DNA from: Candidatus Magasanikiibacteriota bacterium
GTDB lineage: Bacteria > Patescibacteria > ABY1 > Magasanikbacterales > 2-02-FULL-50-9b
Assembly (NCBI GenBank): GCA_903893485.1
Contig: CAITMK010000009.1
Coordinates: forward strand, 1-54,974
Direction of reading: 5' to 3'
Length of the DNA: 54,974 nt
Under the pieces are notes generated by a model. That model searched no databases and was not told the DNA's origin. It worked only from the letters and a program-made list of their open reading frames with translations. A program made the translations under genes and the position numbers. Shown here in pieces: positions 28,101 to 36,433 of this stretch. How positions within the stretch are numbered: position 1 is the stretch's first letter; each line of letters opens with the position of its first letter.

Positions 28101-31100
28101 TGTCCAACTGCCATTTAATAGCTGCTGCACGGTTCCATAATCCGTTGTGGTGTAATTGCCAGGAGACAGTTCGATTGAAGCAAGTTTACACGCAGCATCG
28201 TTGTCGATAAGCGTTGCAGCGGTCTTAAAGGTAAAACAATATCCAACGCCAACAGGACAGCCCTTCATTGGAACCATCATTTTGCCGTTCACACCAACGC
28301 CCTTCGTGTTGGTACTCACTTCAGCAATATATGTTGTATTCAAGAATAGCGGCGCTTTTGGCTCAATGGTGTACTGATACACGTTATCATCCGCATTCAT
28401 GGTTGTCGGTGTAAAATCAGTTGTTGCGGTTGCCACTGCGGTATCACATTCATGATCTTTTTTGGTACCCGTACATTGAAAAAGTGAGAACGTAAAAGGC
28501 GATTCTGTTTTATCTGCGTTCAGCAAAACAACCGGTTGATTAAACGTTACCGATACCAATGACGTACGACAAACAGGCGTCGCCGCAGACCACATAATTG
28601 ATGGGCTTGGACTACGAATTCCATCGATGGAACACTGCTCGTAAATTCGTGGTGGACCCGGATTAATTACTAATGTTCCCGTGCCGGTTTTCAAAGCACC
28701 TTGTTGCATGGTTGATGCAGTGATATCAATTGACGCACCATCTTTCGTTGGTGTTTTCGCATCCAAAAGGGTTGTTGCAGCTGTTGGATTTAATGCTGCT
28801 GCGATCAAAAAATTAGAATCAACCGCTTGCGAAGGTTTCCACCCCCACTGATACACCGATGGATCCAGAATCTGACAATGATCAACTGGATATGGCACTG
28901 GCGACCAATACACTCTATTCTGTTTTGCATCAACGATCGTGCCCAAATTTTGCGTAACAAAACTTGGTGGATCGATTCCTACTTTATCAATCAAACAAGG
29001 TTCGTTAGTTGGGCCCGTGCTAAACGTAAAACAATACACAAAACCCGAACCTGGTTTACAGGTACTGAGTTGATCTGCTGGTGCACGTACTGGTAAGCCA
29101 CTATCAATACCCGCGATCTGATTAGAAATAGAAACGCGATAAGTTGAAGAAATTGCTAAATTTTGTGGCGTTACAAAAATACTTGAATACGCGCTTGTGC
29201 TGTATGCACTTACTTTCAAATTTTTCAGCGAAACCAATGTTGGATCCGTTTGCGTACAAGGATCAGAGATATCCCCGGTACATTTTTCAACAATGATGCT
29301 GCTTTTTGATCCTGAAAAAACATTTACTGTTTTAGGATCAATATTTTCAGTAAATTTAATGGCAATTTGCGCATTGTTACAAGCGCTGACTGTACTAGGC
29401 CAAACCGATGAAGGCGATGGTGATGGAATTGAATTTGTTGCCGTGGCTAAAGTATTACACTCTTCTTTGATTTCTGGTGGCTGCGAAACCGCGCACGAAT
29501 CGCCGGTTGAAAAACACCACAAAAATGCTGCGGAAACTTTTTTGCTTGCGCTTATACATGATGTACCACACGAACCATCCGCGCAACAAATATTGCCGGT
29601 TTTGCAAGCGCCCGCAACCACGCGGCAATCTGAAACTGCAAAATAAACAGAGTTACTACAAGTACTTGGGTTAGTATCACAAATATTTTTTGTTGCTTTT
29701 CCATTTATAACGAGGGATAAACGTACTCCACCACTCACTGCGCTTGCTGGTACCATGATGTTAACCTTGCCATCTGTCCAAATAGAACCTGTTTTTGGCG
29801 CCAATCCAACTACATGATCAGAAAAAATAGCAACACCCGGAGTTGTCCCAAAATGCTCACCAAAAAATGAAATTACAAGTGAACCATTCGCCGGGCCATT
29901 GTCCGCTTTAATTGCACAAACCTGTGGACCTGGTTTATCGGTATTTACTGTGAAATTCTGGATGTTTGAACCGGTTTTATTGCCATATGGATATACTCTA
30001 ATTCCATATTTGGCAACTGGAATATTTGGAACCTTAACAATAATTTGTTTATTCCCCCAAAAACCGGCTGCACATTGTGCAGGAAAATTAGTATCAGCCA
30101 CAACTTGTTGATCCGTTGGATTTCCGGATCCATCAAGTACTACAAAATAAACTTTATTTGGCACCGTACCAAAACCAGTACCCGTAAGCGTCACGTAAGT
30201 GCCAACACCCCCAGCTGCTGGTGCGACAGAATTCAAACTTAATACATTATCAGGATTCGCAGGCCCTTTCCCCGTGGTAGCAGTTGACGATGCAGTCACC
30301 AAAAATTCTAATGGATTTGTCGTAATACCTTTAATAACTGCCTGCACATTAATAAATCCAGGATCCATGTCTGGCAAAGTGGCGGTAATAGTATTTGGCG
30401 TAATTTGTGCCCACGTGGCATCATTTGCAGAATATCCACCAAAAAATAATTTACGATCTACACTGGGCGATGAAATATCATCAGTGCCTAAAAGAGAAAC
30501 CTTGGTACCAGAAAAACCAGAATCTGGAATCAATCCACAGATACCAGGGCGTACTACGTCGGTAATTTTAAATTGCTGGAGATATAAACCGGTTTGGTTG
30601 TCGGTTGTGTCAATCGATGTTGCGGAATTTTTAATCTGAATCGCACCGCTTTTAGCACCATCTGGAACGCGCACCACCACCTGATCATTTGACCAGCCAG
30701 CATCACAAGCCAAAGGCGCTTCAACATCATCAGTATCTGTTTTTGGATCACCTAAAAAGGTCACGGATCCAAAATTCGTTCCAAAACCATCGCCCGAAAT
30801 AGTTATGTAAGAACCTGGCGCACCATCTTGAGGCTGAACATCTTTGATAATCGGCGAACTTGAGCAAACATGTTTTACTGGATCACAAAAACCGTTTCCA
30901 CCCGCACATTGCGATGAAGCTGTACAAGCTGAATTCGCACACAATCCACATTCACCATTAGCAGCACTACAATCAATTGCAATTTCAGTTGGATCCGTTA
31001 CGCCGTTTACCGATTGAACTTTATTGAAACAATGTGCAGCATAAGAAGTTGTATGAATTTGCGCTTTGCCCAAATTACCTGCCACATCCATCGCGTCAAC

Positions 31101-32264
31101 TTCAATGACATGCGCCGTACCTGGTGCATCGCCCTTCGTGTTGAATTTCTGTGAAATAATATAAAGTTGCTGACCCGTATTCCCCGCTGGATAAACTGGC
31201 TGAACTGTTTCCAGCAATTTTCCATCAACCAAAATTCTACCATATGCAATACCGTCGTTATCAGAAAGCAAAGCTTTTACTGGGACAAAAGATTCTGATG
31301 GAATTTTACCATTGTCTGGCGGAGTCGTATTTGAAATGTTTGGTGCGGTGGTATCGATATCAGTACCAGCCGTAAAGGTAAATTTACAATTAACGCCAGT
31401 GCATACCAAAATTTTACCCGTTACCGCAGCGTGAATTGAAGTTGATAAACCGCCAACTAATGAAACATTATATTCATCTGGGTCAAAACAATGCAACGAA
31501 TCATTCGGCGCTGGACACGACTTTGAAGGAATAAATGTAATCGTATCAGCATCAACCGTAACTGCTCCGTCAACTTTCGTACCAGCTTTATTTGTGACTA
31601 TGAAATTACTGCCGTAAGAAACCGTTGATTCGTCAACAGCCTGATTAAAAACAACATTTACGCGTATATTTGCAAATTTTTGAAGTCCTCTTGGCGATCC
31701 AAAATTAACCGTAAGAGCGCCAAAACCACTACCTCCACCACCACCCAACCCAGTGCCACCACCAATACCAACATCAGTAGTACCTCCACCACCATTCGCG
31801 AGCGGTGACCCTGTGGCGGTTAAAAAAGATCGAATAATAAATTCTGAAATACCAAACGAAGAAAGTACAATAACCAAACCAATAACACCGTTGGTCAAAA
31901 TTCGTTTTGCTTTTTCAGCCGTTTCTTCGGAACCACCTGCCGTCATGTAGGTAAAACCGCCGTAAATAATTACGCCGATTACAATAACGCCCATGAGGCT
32001 AAGGAAAATACGAATGATGTTCGCAATGATCACCGTAAATGGCGTGCTGCCAAGCCCAGATGTTTGCTGAATCGTTTGCAAACCAGTATCGCCCGGCTGA
32101 ATTTGATTGGTGCCGGAAACAGCAGGTGCAGCCTGACCGCCAAGAACTGGAGCCGTATTTTGTGCATAAACTACCGATGGCGCGTGTGTTGGGCCAAAAA
32201 ATAATCCGCCAAGCAGTACTAAACCAAAGCTGATTTTTACAAACAAATTACGGAGTTTTGCCAT
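22194..32264 (-). CDS. Giant exported protein: pilin-like N-terminus, TIG/Ig and Cys-rich repeats
   Basis: 3,356 residues, the largest gene here. A signal peptide ends near VVYAQ (about residue 35). Two hydrophobic helices follow (about 75-110 IIRIFLSLMGVIVIGVIIYG and 122-146), in the layout of VirB2/TrbC-like type IV secretion pilins, with the MTAGGSEETAEKAK loop between them. A Gly-rich linker leads to a Big_5-type Ig domain and at least four IPT/TIG domains (about 470-890, for example GAPGSYITISGDGFGTNFG). Next come repeated Big_5-like units with paired Cys (about 890-2000), a mixed region, then six Cys-rich repeats of the CGDGxxxxxExCD type (DUF4215-like, about 2460-2760) and a beta-rich C-terminus. 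Many Cys imply disulfides outside the cell. It overlaps its paralogue's stop by 17 bases. Adhesin or cell-contact role is inferred. Confidence 0.8.
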   Translation of the reverse strand: MAKLRNLFVKISFGLVLLGGLFFGPTHAPSVVYAQNTAPVLGGQAAPAVSGTNQIQPGDTGLQTIQQTSGLGSTPFTVIIANIIRIFLSLMGVIVIGVIIYGGFTYMTAGGSEETAEKAKRILTNGVIGLVIVLSSFGISEFIIRSFLTATGSPLANGGGGTTDVGIGGGTGLGGGGGSGFGALTVNFGSPRGLQKFANIRVNVVFNQAVDESTVSYGSNFIVTNKAGTKVDGAVTVDADTITFIPSKSCPAPNDSLHCFDPDEYNVSLVGGLSTSIHAAVTGKILVCTGVNCKFTFTAGTDIDTTAPNISNTTPPDNGKIPSESFVPVKALLSDNDGIAYGRILVDGKLLETVQPVYPAGNTGQQLYIISQKFNTKGDAPGTAHVIEVDAMDVAGNLGKAQIHTTSYAAHCFNKVQSVNGVTDPTEIAIDCSAANGECGLCANSACTASSQCAGGNGFCDPVKHVCSSSPIIKDVQPQDGAPGSYITISGDGFGTNFGSVTFLGDPKTDTDDVEAPLACDAGWSNDQVVVRVPDGAKSGAIQIKNSATSIDTTDNQTGLYLQQFKITDVVRPGICGLIPDSGFSGTKVSLLGTDDISSPSVDRKLFFGGYSANDATWAQITPNTITATLPDMDPGFINVQAVIKGITTNPLEFLVTASSTATTGKGPANPDNVLSLNSVAPAAGGVGTYVTLTGTGFGTVPNKVYFVVLDGSGNPTDQQVVADTNFPAQCAAGFWGNKQIIVKVPNIPVAKYGIRVYPYGNKTGSNIQNFTVNTDKPGPQVCAIKADNGPANGSLVISFFGEHFGTTPGVAIFSDHVVGLAPKTGSIWTDGKVNIMVPASAVSGGVRLSLVINGKATKNICDTNPSTCSNSVYFAVSDCRVVAGACKTGNICCADGSCGTSCISASKKVSAAFLWCFSTGDSCAVSQPPEIKEECNTLATATNSIPSPSPSSVWPSTVSACNNAQIAIKFTENIDPKTVNVFSGSKSSIIVEKCTGDISDPCTQTDPTLVSLKNLKVSAYSTSAYSSIFVTPQNLAISSTYRVSISNQIAGIDSGLPVRAPADQLSTCKPGSGFVYCFTFSTGPTNEPCLIDKVGIDPPSFVTQNLGTIVDAKQNRVYWSPVPYPVDHCQILDPSVYQWGWKPSQAVDSNFLIAAALNPTAATTLLDAKTPTKDGASIDITASTMQQGALKTGTGTLVINPGPPRIYEQCSIDGIRSPSPSIMWSAATPVCRTSLVSVTFNQPVVLLNADKTESPFTFSLFQCTGTKKDHECDTAVATATTDFTPTTMNADDNVYQYTIEPKAPLFLNTTYIAEVSTNTKGVGVNGKMMVPMKGCPVGVGYCFTFKTAATLIDNDAACKLASIELSPGNYTTTDYGTVQQLLNGSWTPLAWIAQGFGADKCVYLDPNAFTFNWGIDLAHAGYAAVDPDNKWSDTGWAQYIAAYKETGDSPLSILATAQNITGSSLLSVAFTNPHITSYDPLDCPGSTSGVCLNSLVDITFSTNINLDSLQNKLFLYECPATTNLTTDDCAFADSDLKNALVPTIDANDNHHVLFASQNFDPQRKYRLVLKGGVLSDAGLPFADFNYPATNAQYFTWTFITGTAACAIDHVNVKPVDAIAQAQGQVQQFLVGAFGQADACHPDGQPLNPNAYTWSWTSSVPLVAQETAASSTPDHAFSINANGPVVNGFQSTNITAQTMGKSDTVPWKLVCNASAISCPAGTQVGKDGCCYKQLGFDTVYPDPNATDICRNTLITAHVNELVDTTTVSSTSFMVGYATDAATCAGGDYRGGFCYKKLPYTVDVVNHTNSKADPSTSEALLTASVGDMLPANTQVKVMISKTNPTDAANADYSVLANSGVAVTGQSWTFTTGPNPCALNKVQIFPDQINFQKLNAPEEAIAYGLSHQGNRDVPLAAISGKYDWTWNWASQFVKVAKIDPIEKKTQQKTEMVAGGQNGKTFVTGLAKIVSDIYFDPSTKGHDVVGRLPVWAAICDTPWYSDAQTPLTDILNGQNMSFWYCETPTGQKPLPHLVPIIDPVADTSANAADVYTVLNAFHLTDPTTGAAVGFRIEKNLKNYSPLEWYYQKEFKGDVTPQVVAGLDAVRVANTLYVAYGNQSTNSSYTNMLIISLSDPATPELQAIFDQILANLQTSTNLVDDGLCYQGAEASTQQCNKDADCPTVPQTPLTPVQMASRVFVNTNELSGTGSDANLKSGIRCSITFDAAGSHFQAMVYDAAQKKISFQTDPVYAKIVADAQNVLPLDCNNSGPSGLCSTASTPGPISCYSSADCPSNGTCVMPATPTTCQIPYTKFIRDTNRVIDVATLTRSLEKAHAFANKYPVVATGSFVPGLTASTWPQWTDFMSQLGIAQVVDPLNSYAGCTGDFDTATCWNAKSQKYQCNPGSEAYHYRTINSGADYQLGISFEQDSSLTNNWAGYIKDTVLASGRVNLSFCTGNTYVADAVCGDGSIGGSEQCDPPGKTVTINDSTTYGSSTAVCTSQCKYGPQTPVTLCGDGIIQVGVETCDDGKALNGKYNHCPADCGVKSKVLVSSLGACGDGIIQPGVEMCEINSGVGAVTIGSKYAINQVDSCNWDCKAYGPYCGDGTVNADHGEDCDGDQTDYANSCVRKCNKHTDANPCKWTNATAGVPVCEKIQTTPGTPTTPPGCGDGKFTPGTGEECDNGTDPSNPATANSTKPYSVGGQNGIPCVPAYGQKNTCQYCTTSCKKAYVSGGYCGDGIKNGTEVCDKNDIGAGAAGPNGSYPAGTYQYGTQACKSDCSGFVEKGPAPSLGDILPVYSEFDSHWFSAHIFSLDDSNNVNGALFTHGQIATYGLSGQPTGLNVSNIPLKFASIGASSTIDKEPQPFIVGMRVGVRRLISTGCLPGVIDCPNVAAFGPGNVDYHFPGGVSHVPYKELWDIGYITAVKNGTYDVKYETYNGGDPTVTNGGTATGVLLNNLARIPDEYLSCGKQTNRLNGIHLSVYDPVHNSPPGLNLSPYVKLPSTSVVPVTFAFSDPTLPWLPVRLSGNIRYGDSNSAVVYDSQLKTENAFPILVMPTSTPSGEVNQTQTYSFDTGPLIGTVRACFSPDAAYRLTVSPQLRLYANGQTIESDITGGAFAYSIPQLVVSTNASVQHQDIEPNGLPGDYRVVVTGIESVTQTINGNPVSLETWGLHIGASVPGNEIYSGATPPAIYCNGKNGWSSAEMIDEIKVSATAIPSAIIAWRDGCLTKGPWWAQIDSAVGINDANAFIPKTRTLIGTIAASQSSQAYVVWLSRNSVLPAPIAAAKVAIWYRNVTPDANGHYWRLVSTFNTDNLKPDAANADQFHLFTMLRASDTDTSPETSLYAGQYVPGGVNTLLLK

Positions 32265-34194
32265 ATTCTAATAAATTGCAATTTTCATTCGATGAAACAC
32301 CATTACAGCAGGTATAAGTCCCCGTATCGGTTGTTGGATCTGTGTACGTACATTGTAACCCAATTTGCGAATTTTGACCCGAAGCCAAAAAACAATTCTG
32401 ATACACATCCTGCACACTTGAAGGCAACGCTGGCGCATACGATTGACTCTTCGCAAAAGAAACATGTTTAATATTCAATTTAGTAACTGAATTTGTTACA
32501 CCCGCAACTGTTGTTGTCTGATCAACAGACTCTTTCCAAAAACCGGCCTGCGCTCGAGGATTTTGCGCGACCAATCCAACGCCGCTAAACGAACTTGCCT
32601 TCATTAAGGAATCAAATGTTGCACTAACTGCACTATCGGCGGTAAATGGATTCGTTGCATCTTTTCCATTTGCGCCAAAAAGCGGTTCAACAGATGTAAT
32701 TTTTGGATCGGTAATTTTGGTAGCATCCGTCGTGTTGAATGAGAAATAAAAATCATCAACCGGGCTCCCCGATGGCTTGCCGCCGGTAGTACTCCATGGT
32801 GTTTTTGCATTTTCACCACCACCATCAAGCGCGTTGCCCGCAGTATCGGTGATTCCCTGCAACGATAATTTTGGATTTACCTGTGCATTCACCCCTGGCT
32901 GTGCAAGCACACCAGACAATGCGCGCACTTCTAATTTTTCGCTTGCTGGCAAGCAAAAAATCTTTTGACCACACGCATTGGTGCCACATTCCGCAGCGGT
33001 TGTAAAATCAATAATATTAAATCCCCCGCCAGCACGCCACACACCAGACACAAACGAACCATCTGGGTTTGCAACGCGAATATTTTTAAACTGCTTTGAA
33101 TGTCCATCGTATTCCCCAACCGCTGAAGCAAGATTAACCGGCTCCGAAAAAGTTACTTGCACAGTAATATTGCGCGCATAGGTACCACCTGCCGTTGGAA
33201 TTACTGAAATAATACGAGGCGGCGTTAAATCGAGTTCCGTGCTAACCGTAAATTTCCATGAATATCCACCGCTAAATCCAGAAAAAATACTTTGGCCTGC
33301 AGGAGTTACGCGTTTAATATCTGGCGAAAGTTCCACGGTATATGGCGTTTGTGCTGTTGCACTTCCTAAAAATGGAATCGGATCGTAAACCACAACCGTT
33401 GAGTCCGCACCTTCGGAGCCAATAGTGACCCACACATCTGTTGGCTTGAGCGCGGTATTGCGACCCTCAGCAGTTGCATAGATCAAAAAGGTTGAACCAT
33501 TCACTGGGCCACTTACCAAACGCTTTATTTCTTTGCCATTTGCATCGGTTGTTGTTTTGTATACCGCATCTGGTGATGTTGCATCAATCACACTTGTTGG
33601 ATCGATTGGAAATTTGTATACAACTTGAATCATTTTGTTGCGAGGAACGCCAACTGCATCACGAGCTGGATCGTGCGATTCGATAACGCGGCCAAGCGCT
33701 GAGCCTCCGTCGTAGCCAGAAAGTAAATCAACGCCACCCGAACCATTCGATCCAACAAGTTCAGTTCCACCAGTTAATCCACCGGCGCCAAACAATCGGC
33801 TCATGATATACGAGGTAATCGCGTAGGATGAAGCAATAATCACCAAACCAATCACGGTATTTTTTAAAACGTCTTTTGCCTGCGTCACCTGCTTTTCATC
33901 GCCAGCAGCGGTCATCCACAAATAGCCGCCATAAATAACAAAGCTGATTACCACCGCGCCAAGTAATCCAAAAAGAATATTTATGATGCGGCCAATAATA
34001 ACGCCCAATGATGAGCTGCCTAAACCAGCGGTTGAATTAACTGAATTTAAATTTTGAAGCGCGTCAGTTGCAGGAGCAGTCGTTTGCGCATACACCGACG
34101 AAGCGCCGTGAAAAAACAAAAAACCGACCGCGCACATGAGCGCTGCCGTAAGTAGAAGATTTTTTTTGTAAGTGGAAAAAAGAACGAAGCGCAT
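32248..34194 (-). CDS. Exported protein with pilin-like N-terminus and Ig-like domains (648 aa)
   Basis: 648 residues, the short paralogue of the giant protein. A signal peptide ends near VYAQ (about residue 37). Two helices follow (IIGRIINILFGLLGAVVISFVIYGG and VIGLVIIASSYAITSYIMS) flanking MTAAGDEKQVTQAKDVLKN, the same VirB2/TrbC-like module. Then a Gly-rich linker, two or more Big_5-type Ig domains (DLTPPRIISVIPTAGGTYARNITVQVTFSEPV is a typical strand pair), and a C-terminal Cys-rich stretch with TYTCCNGVSSNENCN. It is transcribed just before the giant gene. Probably both are membrane-rooted surface proteins. Confidence 0.78.
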   Translation of the reverse strand: MRFVLFSTYKKNLLLTAALMCAVGFLFFHGASSVYAQTTAPATDALQNLNSVNSTAGLGSSSLGVIIGRIINILFGLLGAVVISFVIYGGYLWMTAAGDEKQVTQAKDVLKNTVIGLVIIASSYAITSYIMSRLFGAGGLTGGTELVGSNGSGGVDLLSGYDGGSALGRVIESHDPARDAVGVPRNKMIQVVYKFPIDPTSVIDATSPDAVYKTTTDANGKEIKRLVSGPVNGSTFLIYATAEGRNTALKPTDVWVTIGSEGADSTVVVYDPIPFLGSATAQTPYTVELSPDIKRVTPAGQSIFSGFSGGYSWKFTVSTELDLTPPRIISVIPTAGGTYARNITVQVTFSEPVNLASAVGEYDGHSKQFKNIRVANPDGSFVSGVWRAGGGFNIIDFTTAAECGTNACGQKIFCLPASEKLEVRALSGVLAQPGVNAQVNPKLSLQGITDTAGNALDGGGENAKTPWSTTGGKPSGSPVDDFYFSFNTTDATKITDPKITSVEPLFGANGKDATNPFTADSAVSATFDSLMKASSFSGVGLVAQNPRAQAGFWKESVDQTTTVAGVTNSVTKLNIKHVSFAKSQSYAPALPSSVQDVYQNCFLASGQNSQIGLQCTYTDPTTDTGTYTCCNGVSSNENCNLLEYGKTP

Positions 34195-34202
34195 AAAAAA
34201 GA

Positions 34203-34661
34203 TCAGGCAGAAGCTTTGAGTGTTGCTTCGACTATCGTGCGTGCACGAGCGCCATCCGCGCGGCCGGCAATACGTTTCATTACATCGCCGATTAATTTAC
34301 CCGCATGTGGATTTGGACCCGCGGCCGCAATAGCTTCAGCAACAATTTTTGTAATTTCTTCATCGGACAATTCTTGTGGCAAATATGATTGCAAAAGTGC
34401 AATTTCTTTTTCGGCGGTTGCAACTAAATCCGCGCGGCCACCTTTTAAAAAATCTTGGATTGCATCTTGCGTTTGTTTGACTTGGCGTTTTAAAACAGAA
34501 ACCGCAATCACGTCTTCATCGGCATCTTTACCGCGAAGTTCAATGAGTGCGTTTTTTATTGCGGCACGAATAAGCCGAAGCGTAGAAAGTTCCAGCTCGC
34601 GCTTTGCTTTCATGGCTTCGGCTACATCGTGTTCAATTTTGAGACTGATGGCATTTCCCAT
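34203..34661 (-). CDS. yqeY: GatB/YqeY domain protein
   Basis: 152 residues from the ATG at 34661 (MGNAISLKIEHDVAEAMKAK). The YqeY fold is recognisable by ELSTLRLIRAAIKN, VLKRQVKQTQDAI, the block EIALLQSYLPQELSDEEI and IGDVMKRIAGRADGA. It resembles the tRNA-binding tail of GatB; a role in tRNA-dependent amidation is proposed but unproven. It follows rpsU, the common rpsU-yqeY order. Confidence 0.93.
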   Translation of the reverse strand: MGNAISLKIEHDVAEAMKAKRELELSTLRLIRAAIKNALIELRGKDADEDVIAVSVLKRQVKQTQDAIQDFLKGGRADLVATAEKEIALLQSYLPQELSDEEITKIVAEAIAAAGPNPHAGKLIGDVMKRIAGRADGARARTIVEATLKASA

Positions 34662-34696
34662 AGGACAAACTCTATGGAAAAGCTGCAAACCAAAGA

Positions 34697-34921
34697 TTAT
34701 TTCTTTGGAGCAACTTTACCGATTTTTTGATAGTGTTCAAGAACTGACTTGCGTTTGAGGCGGATCAAGGTACTTGCGCGTTCTACATTTTCACTCTTCT
34801 GCGCGCGGCGGTGCTGCACCTTTTTTACCTGCAAAGAATTACCACTCATTTGCACTTGCTTACGGAAGCGGCGCATGAGGGATTCGAAGCTTTCATTCTT
34901 TCGACGTTTTACGTTAATCAC
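34697..34921 (-). CDS. rpsU: 30S ribosomal protein S21
   Basis: 74 residues with a GTG start. S21 features: INVKRRKNESFESLMRRFRKQV, then a basic tail VERASTLIRLKRKSVLEHY. It helps the small subunit contact mRNA near the anti-SD. It heads the long run rpsU-yqeY-surface genes-ybeY-dagK. No Shine-Dalgarno is visible upstream. Confidence 0.95.
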   Translation of the reverse strand: MINVKRRKNESFESLMRRFRKQVQMSGNSLQVKKVQHRRAQKSENVERASTLIRLKRKSVLEHYQKIGKVAPKK

Positions 34922-34961
34922 AGTGTTTTCACCAGATACGGGTGTTAATAATGATAAGGGA

Positions 34962-34991
34962 ATTTTAACATGTTTTGGGCTAACACGTCAA
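34962..34991 (-). promoter_or_regulatory. Promoter of the rpsU-surface protein run
   Basis: Minus strand: TTGACG (34986-34991), an 18-base spacer ending in TGT, -10 TAAAAT (34962-34967). The leader to the GTG is about 35 bases. Confidence 0.65.
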
Positions 34992-35006
34992 CTGGGGATA
35001 GGTGCC

Positions 35007-36422
35007 TTAAACTGCAGCAGAATCAAGGCCCAATTTGCGCTTCAAGATCTGTGGAGCCTTGTTAAAATCAACGGTTTCCTGGACACCTGAATCCATGTCA
35101 CGAATGATCACGGTTCCTTCTTGGACTTCCTTTTGGCCAATAACCATGGCGAACGGAATTTTCTTGCCATTTGCAGATTCCAACTGAGATTTTAATGAAT
35201 TTTTGCAAAAATCCTGATCAGCCAAAATGCCTTCAGCACGAAGACGGGTGAAAAGAAGCATTGCCTTGCGACGTGACAAATCACCAAGTTGCGCTACATA
35301 CACCTGAGGAGCTGGTGCGCCTGGAACATCGATCTGGCGTTCACGGAGCTGGATAAGGGCACGTTCAAGGCCTGGAGCGGTGCCACAAGCTGGTACTGGT
35401 TTGCCGCCCATTTCTTCGACAAGCAAATCGTAACGGCCACCACCACAAAGTGCGGTCTGTGAGCCCTGTTCGCCATCCGTGGTAACGATTTCAAAAACCG
35501 TTTTGGTGTAATAGTCCAAACCGCGTACCAAGGTGTGATCCAAGAAATAAGGAACATTGAGTTCATCGAGATATTCCAAAACTTTCATGAAATGATCGCG
35601 GGATTCGTTTGAAAGATAATCAACGATTTGCGGCGCAGCGGTTTTGATTGGCTGACATTGAGGTTCTTTGCAATCCAAAACGCGCATTGGATTTTTCATG
35701 AGACGAACTTTACAGGTCTCACAAATTTCGCCACGGTGGCTACGATAAAATTGCACCAATTCCATTTTGTAACGGGTACGATCTTCGGGCATGCCGATTG
35801 AATTGATCTGTACGTTGACTGGAATTTTTAATTCAGTGTAAAACAAATACGCCATCTGAATAATCTGTGCGTCGATAACCGGCGATGCATCACCGATAAT
35901 TTCGAAACCGACCTGCGTAAACTGACGCTGACGGCCAGACTGTGGACGCTCGTGACGAAACATTGGACCCCAATACCAAAGTTTTACTGGTTGAGGCTGG
36001 TTCCACATGCCGTGCTGCAAATAAGCACGCACAACCGAAGCCGTAGCTTCAGGGCGAAGCGCAACTTTTTCCTGGTCACGATCTTCAAAAACGTACATTT
36101 CTTTTTCAACAATATCGGACTGCTTACCAACAGAGCGCATAAACAATGCAGCTTCTTCCAAAACTGGTGTTTCGATGCGATCAAAACCGTAATCAATTGC
36201 AAGCTGCTGAGACTTGTCGTACATCGCTTTCCAATACCACTGATCACGAGGCAAAACATCTTTCATGCCACGAACCAACTGAAATTGTTTTTTAGCAGGA
36301 ATTTTGACTTCCTCTTTTTTTGGAGCTGCTTTTGAAGCAGGAGCTGCTGATTTTTTTGGCGCTACTTTTTTAGCAGGCGCTGCAGCTTTTTTTAACATAG
36401 GTTTCTTTTTTGATTGTGGCAT
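35007..36422 (-). CDS. hisS: Histidyl-tRNA synthetase with basic N-terminal extension
   Basis: 471 residues. The class II catalytic core starts near residue 47 (FQLVRGMKDVLP), with motif 2 FRHERPQSGRQRQFTQVGFE, the histidine motif LVRGLDYYTKTVFEI and motif 3 in the GGGRYDLLVEEMGG region; the anticodon-binding domain (about 370-460) ends it. It charges tRNA-His. The first 45 residues are an added Lys/Ala/Pro-rich tail like histone H1-type tails, absent in standard HisRS. It follows lepB by 11 bases. Confidence 0.97.
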   Translation of the reverse strand: MPQSKKKPMLKKAAAPAKKVAPKKSAAPASKAAPKKEEVKIPAKKQFQLVRGMKDVLPRDQWYWKAMYDKSQQLAIDYGFDRIETPVLEEAALFMRSVGKQSDIVEKEMYVFEDRDQEKVALRPEATASVVRAYLQHGMWNQPQPVKLWYWGPMFRHERPQSGRQRQFTQVGFEIIGDASPVIDAQIIQMAYLFYTELKIPVNVQINSIGMPEDRTRYKMELVQFYRSHRGEICETCKVRLMKNPMRVLDCKEPQCQPIKTAAPQIVDYLSNESRDHFMKVLEYLDELNVPYFLDHTLVRGLDYYTKTVFEIVTTDGEQGSQTALCGGGRYDLLVEEMGGKPVPACGTAPGLERALIQLRERQIDVPGAPAPQVYVAQLGDLSRRKAMLLFTRLRAEGILADQDFCKNSLKSQLESANGKKIPFAMVIGQKEVQEGTVIIRDMDSGVQETVDFNKAPQILKRKLGLDSAAV

Positions 36423-36433
36423 ACAAAGTTGAA

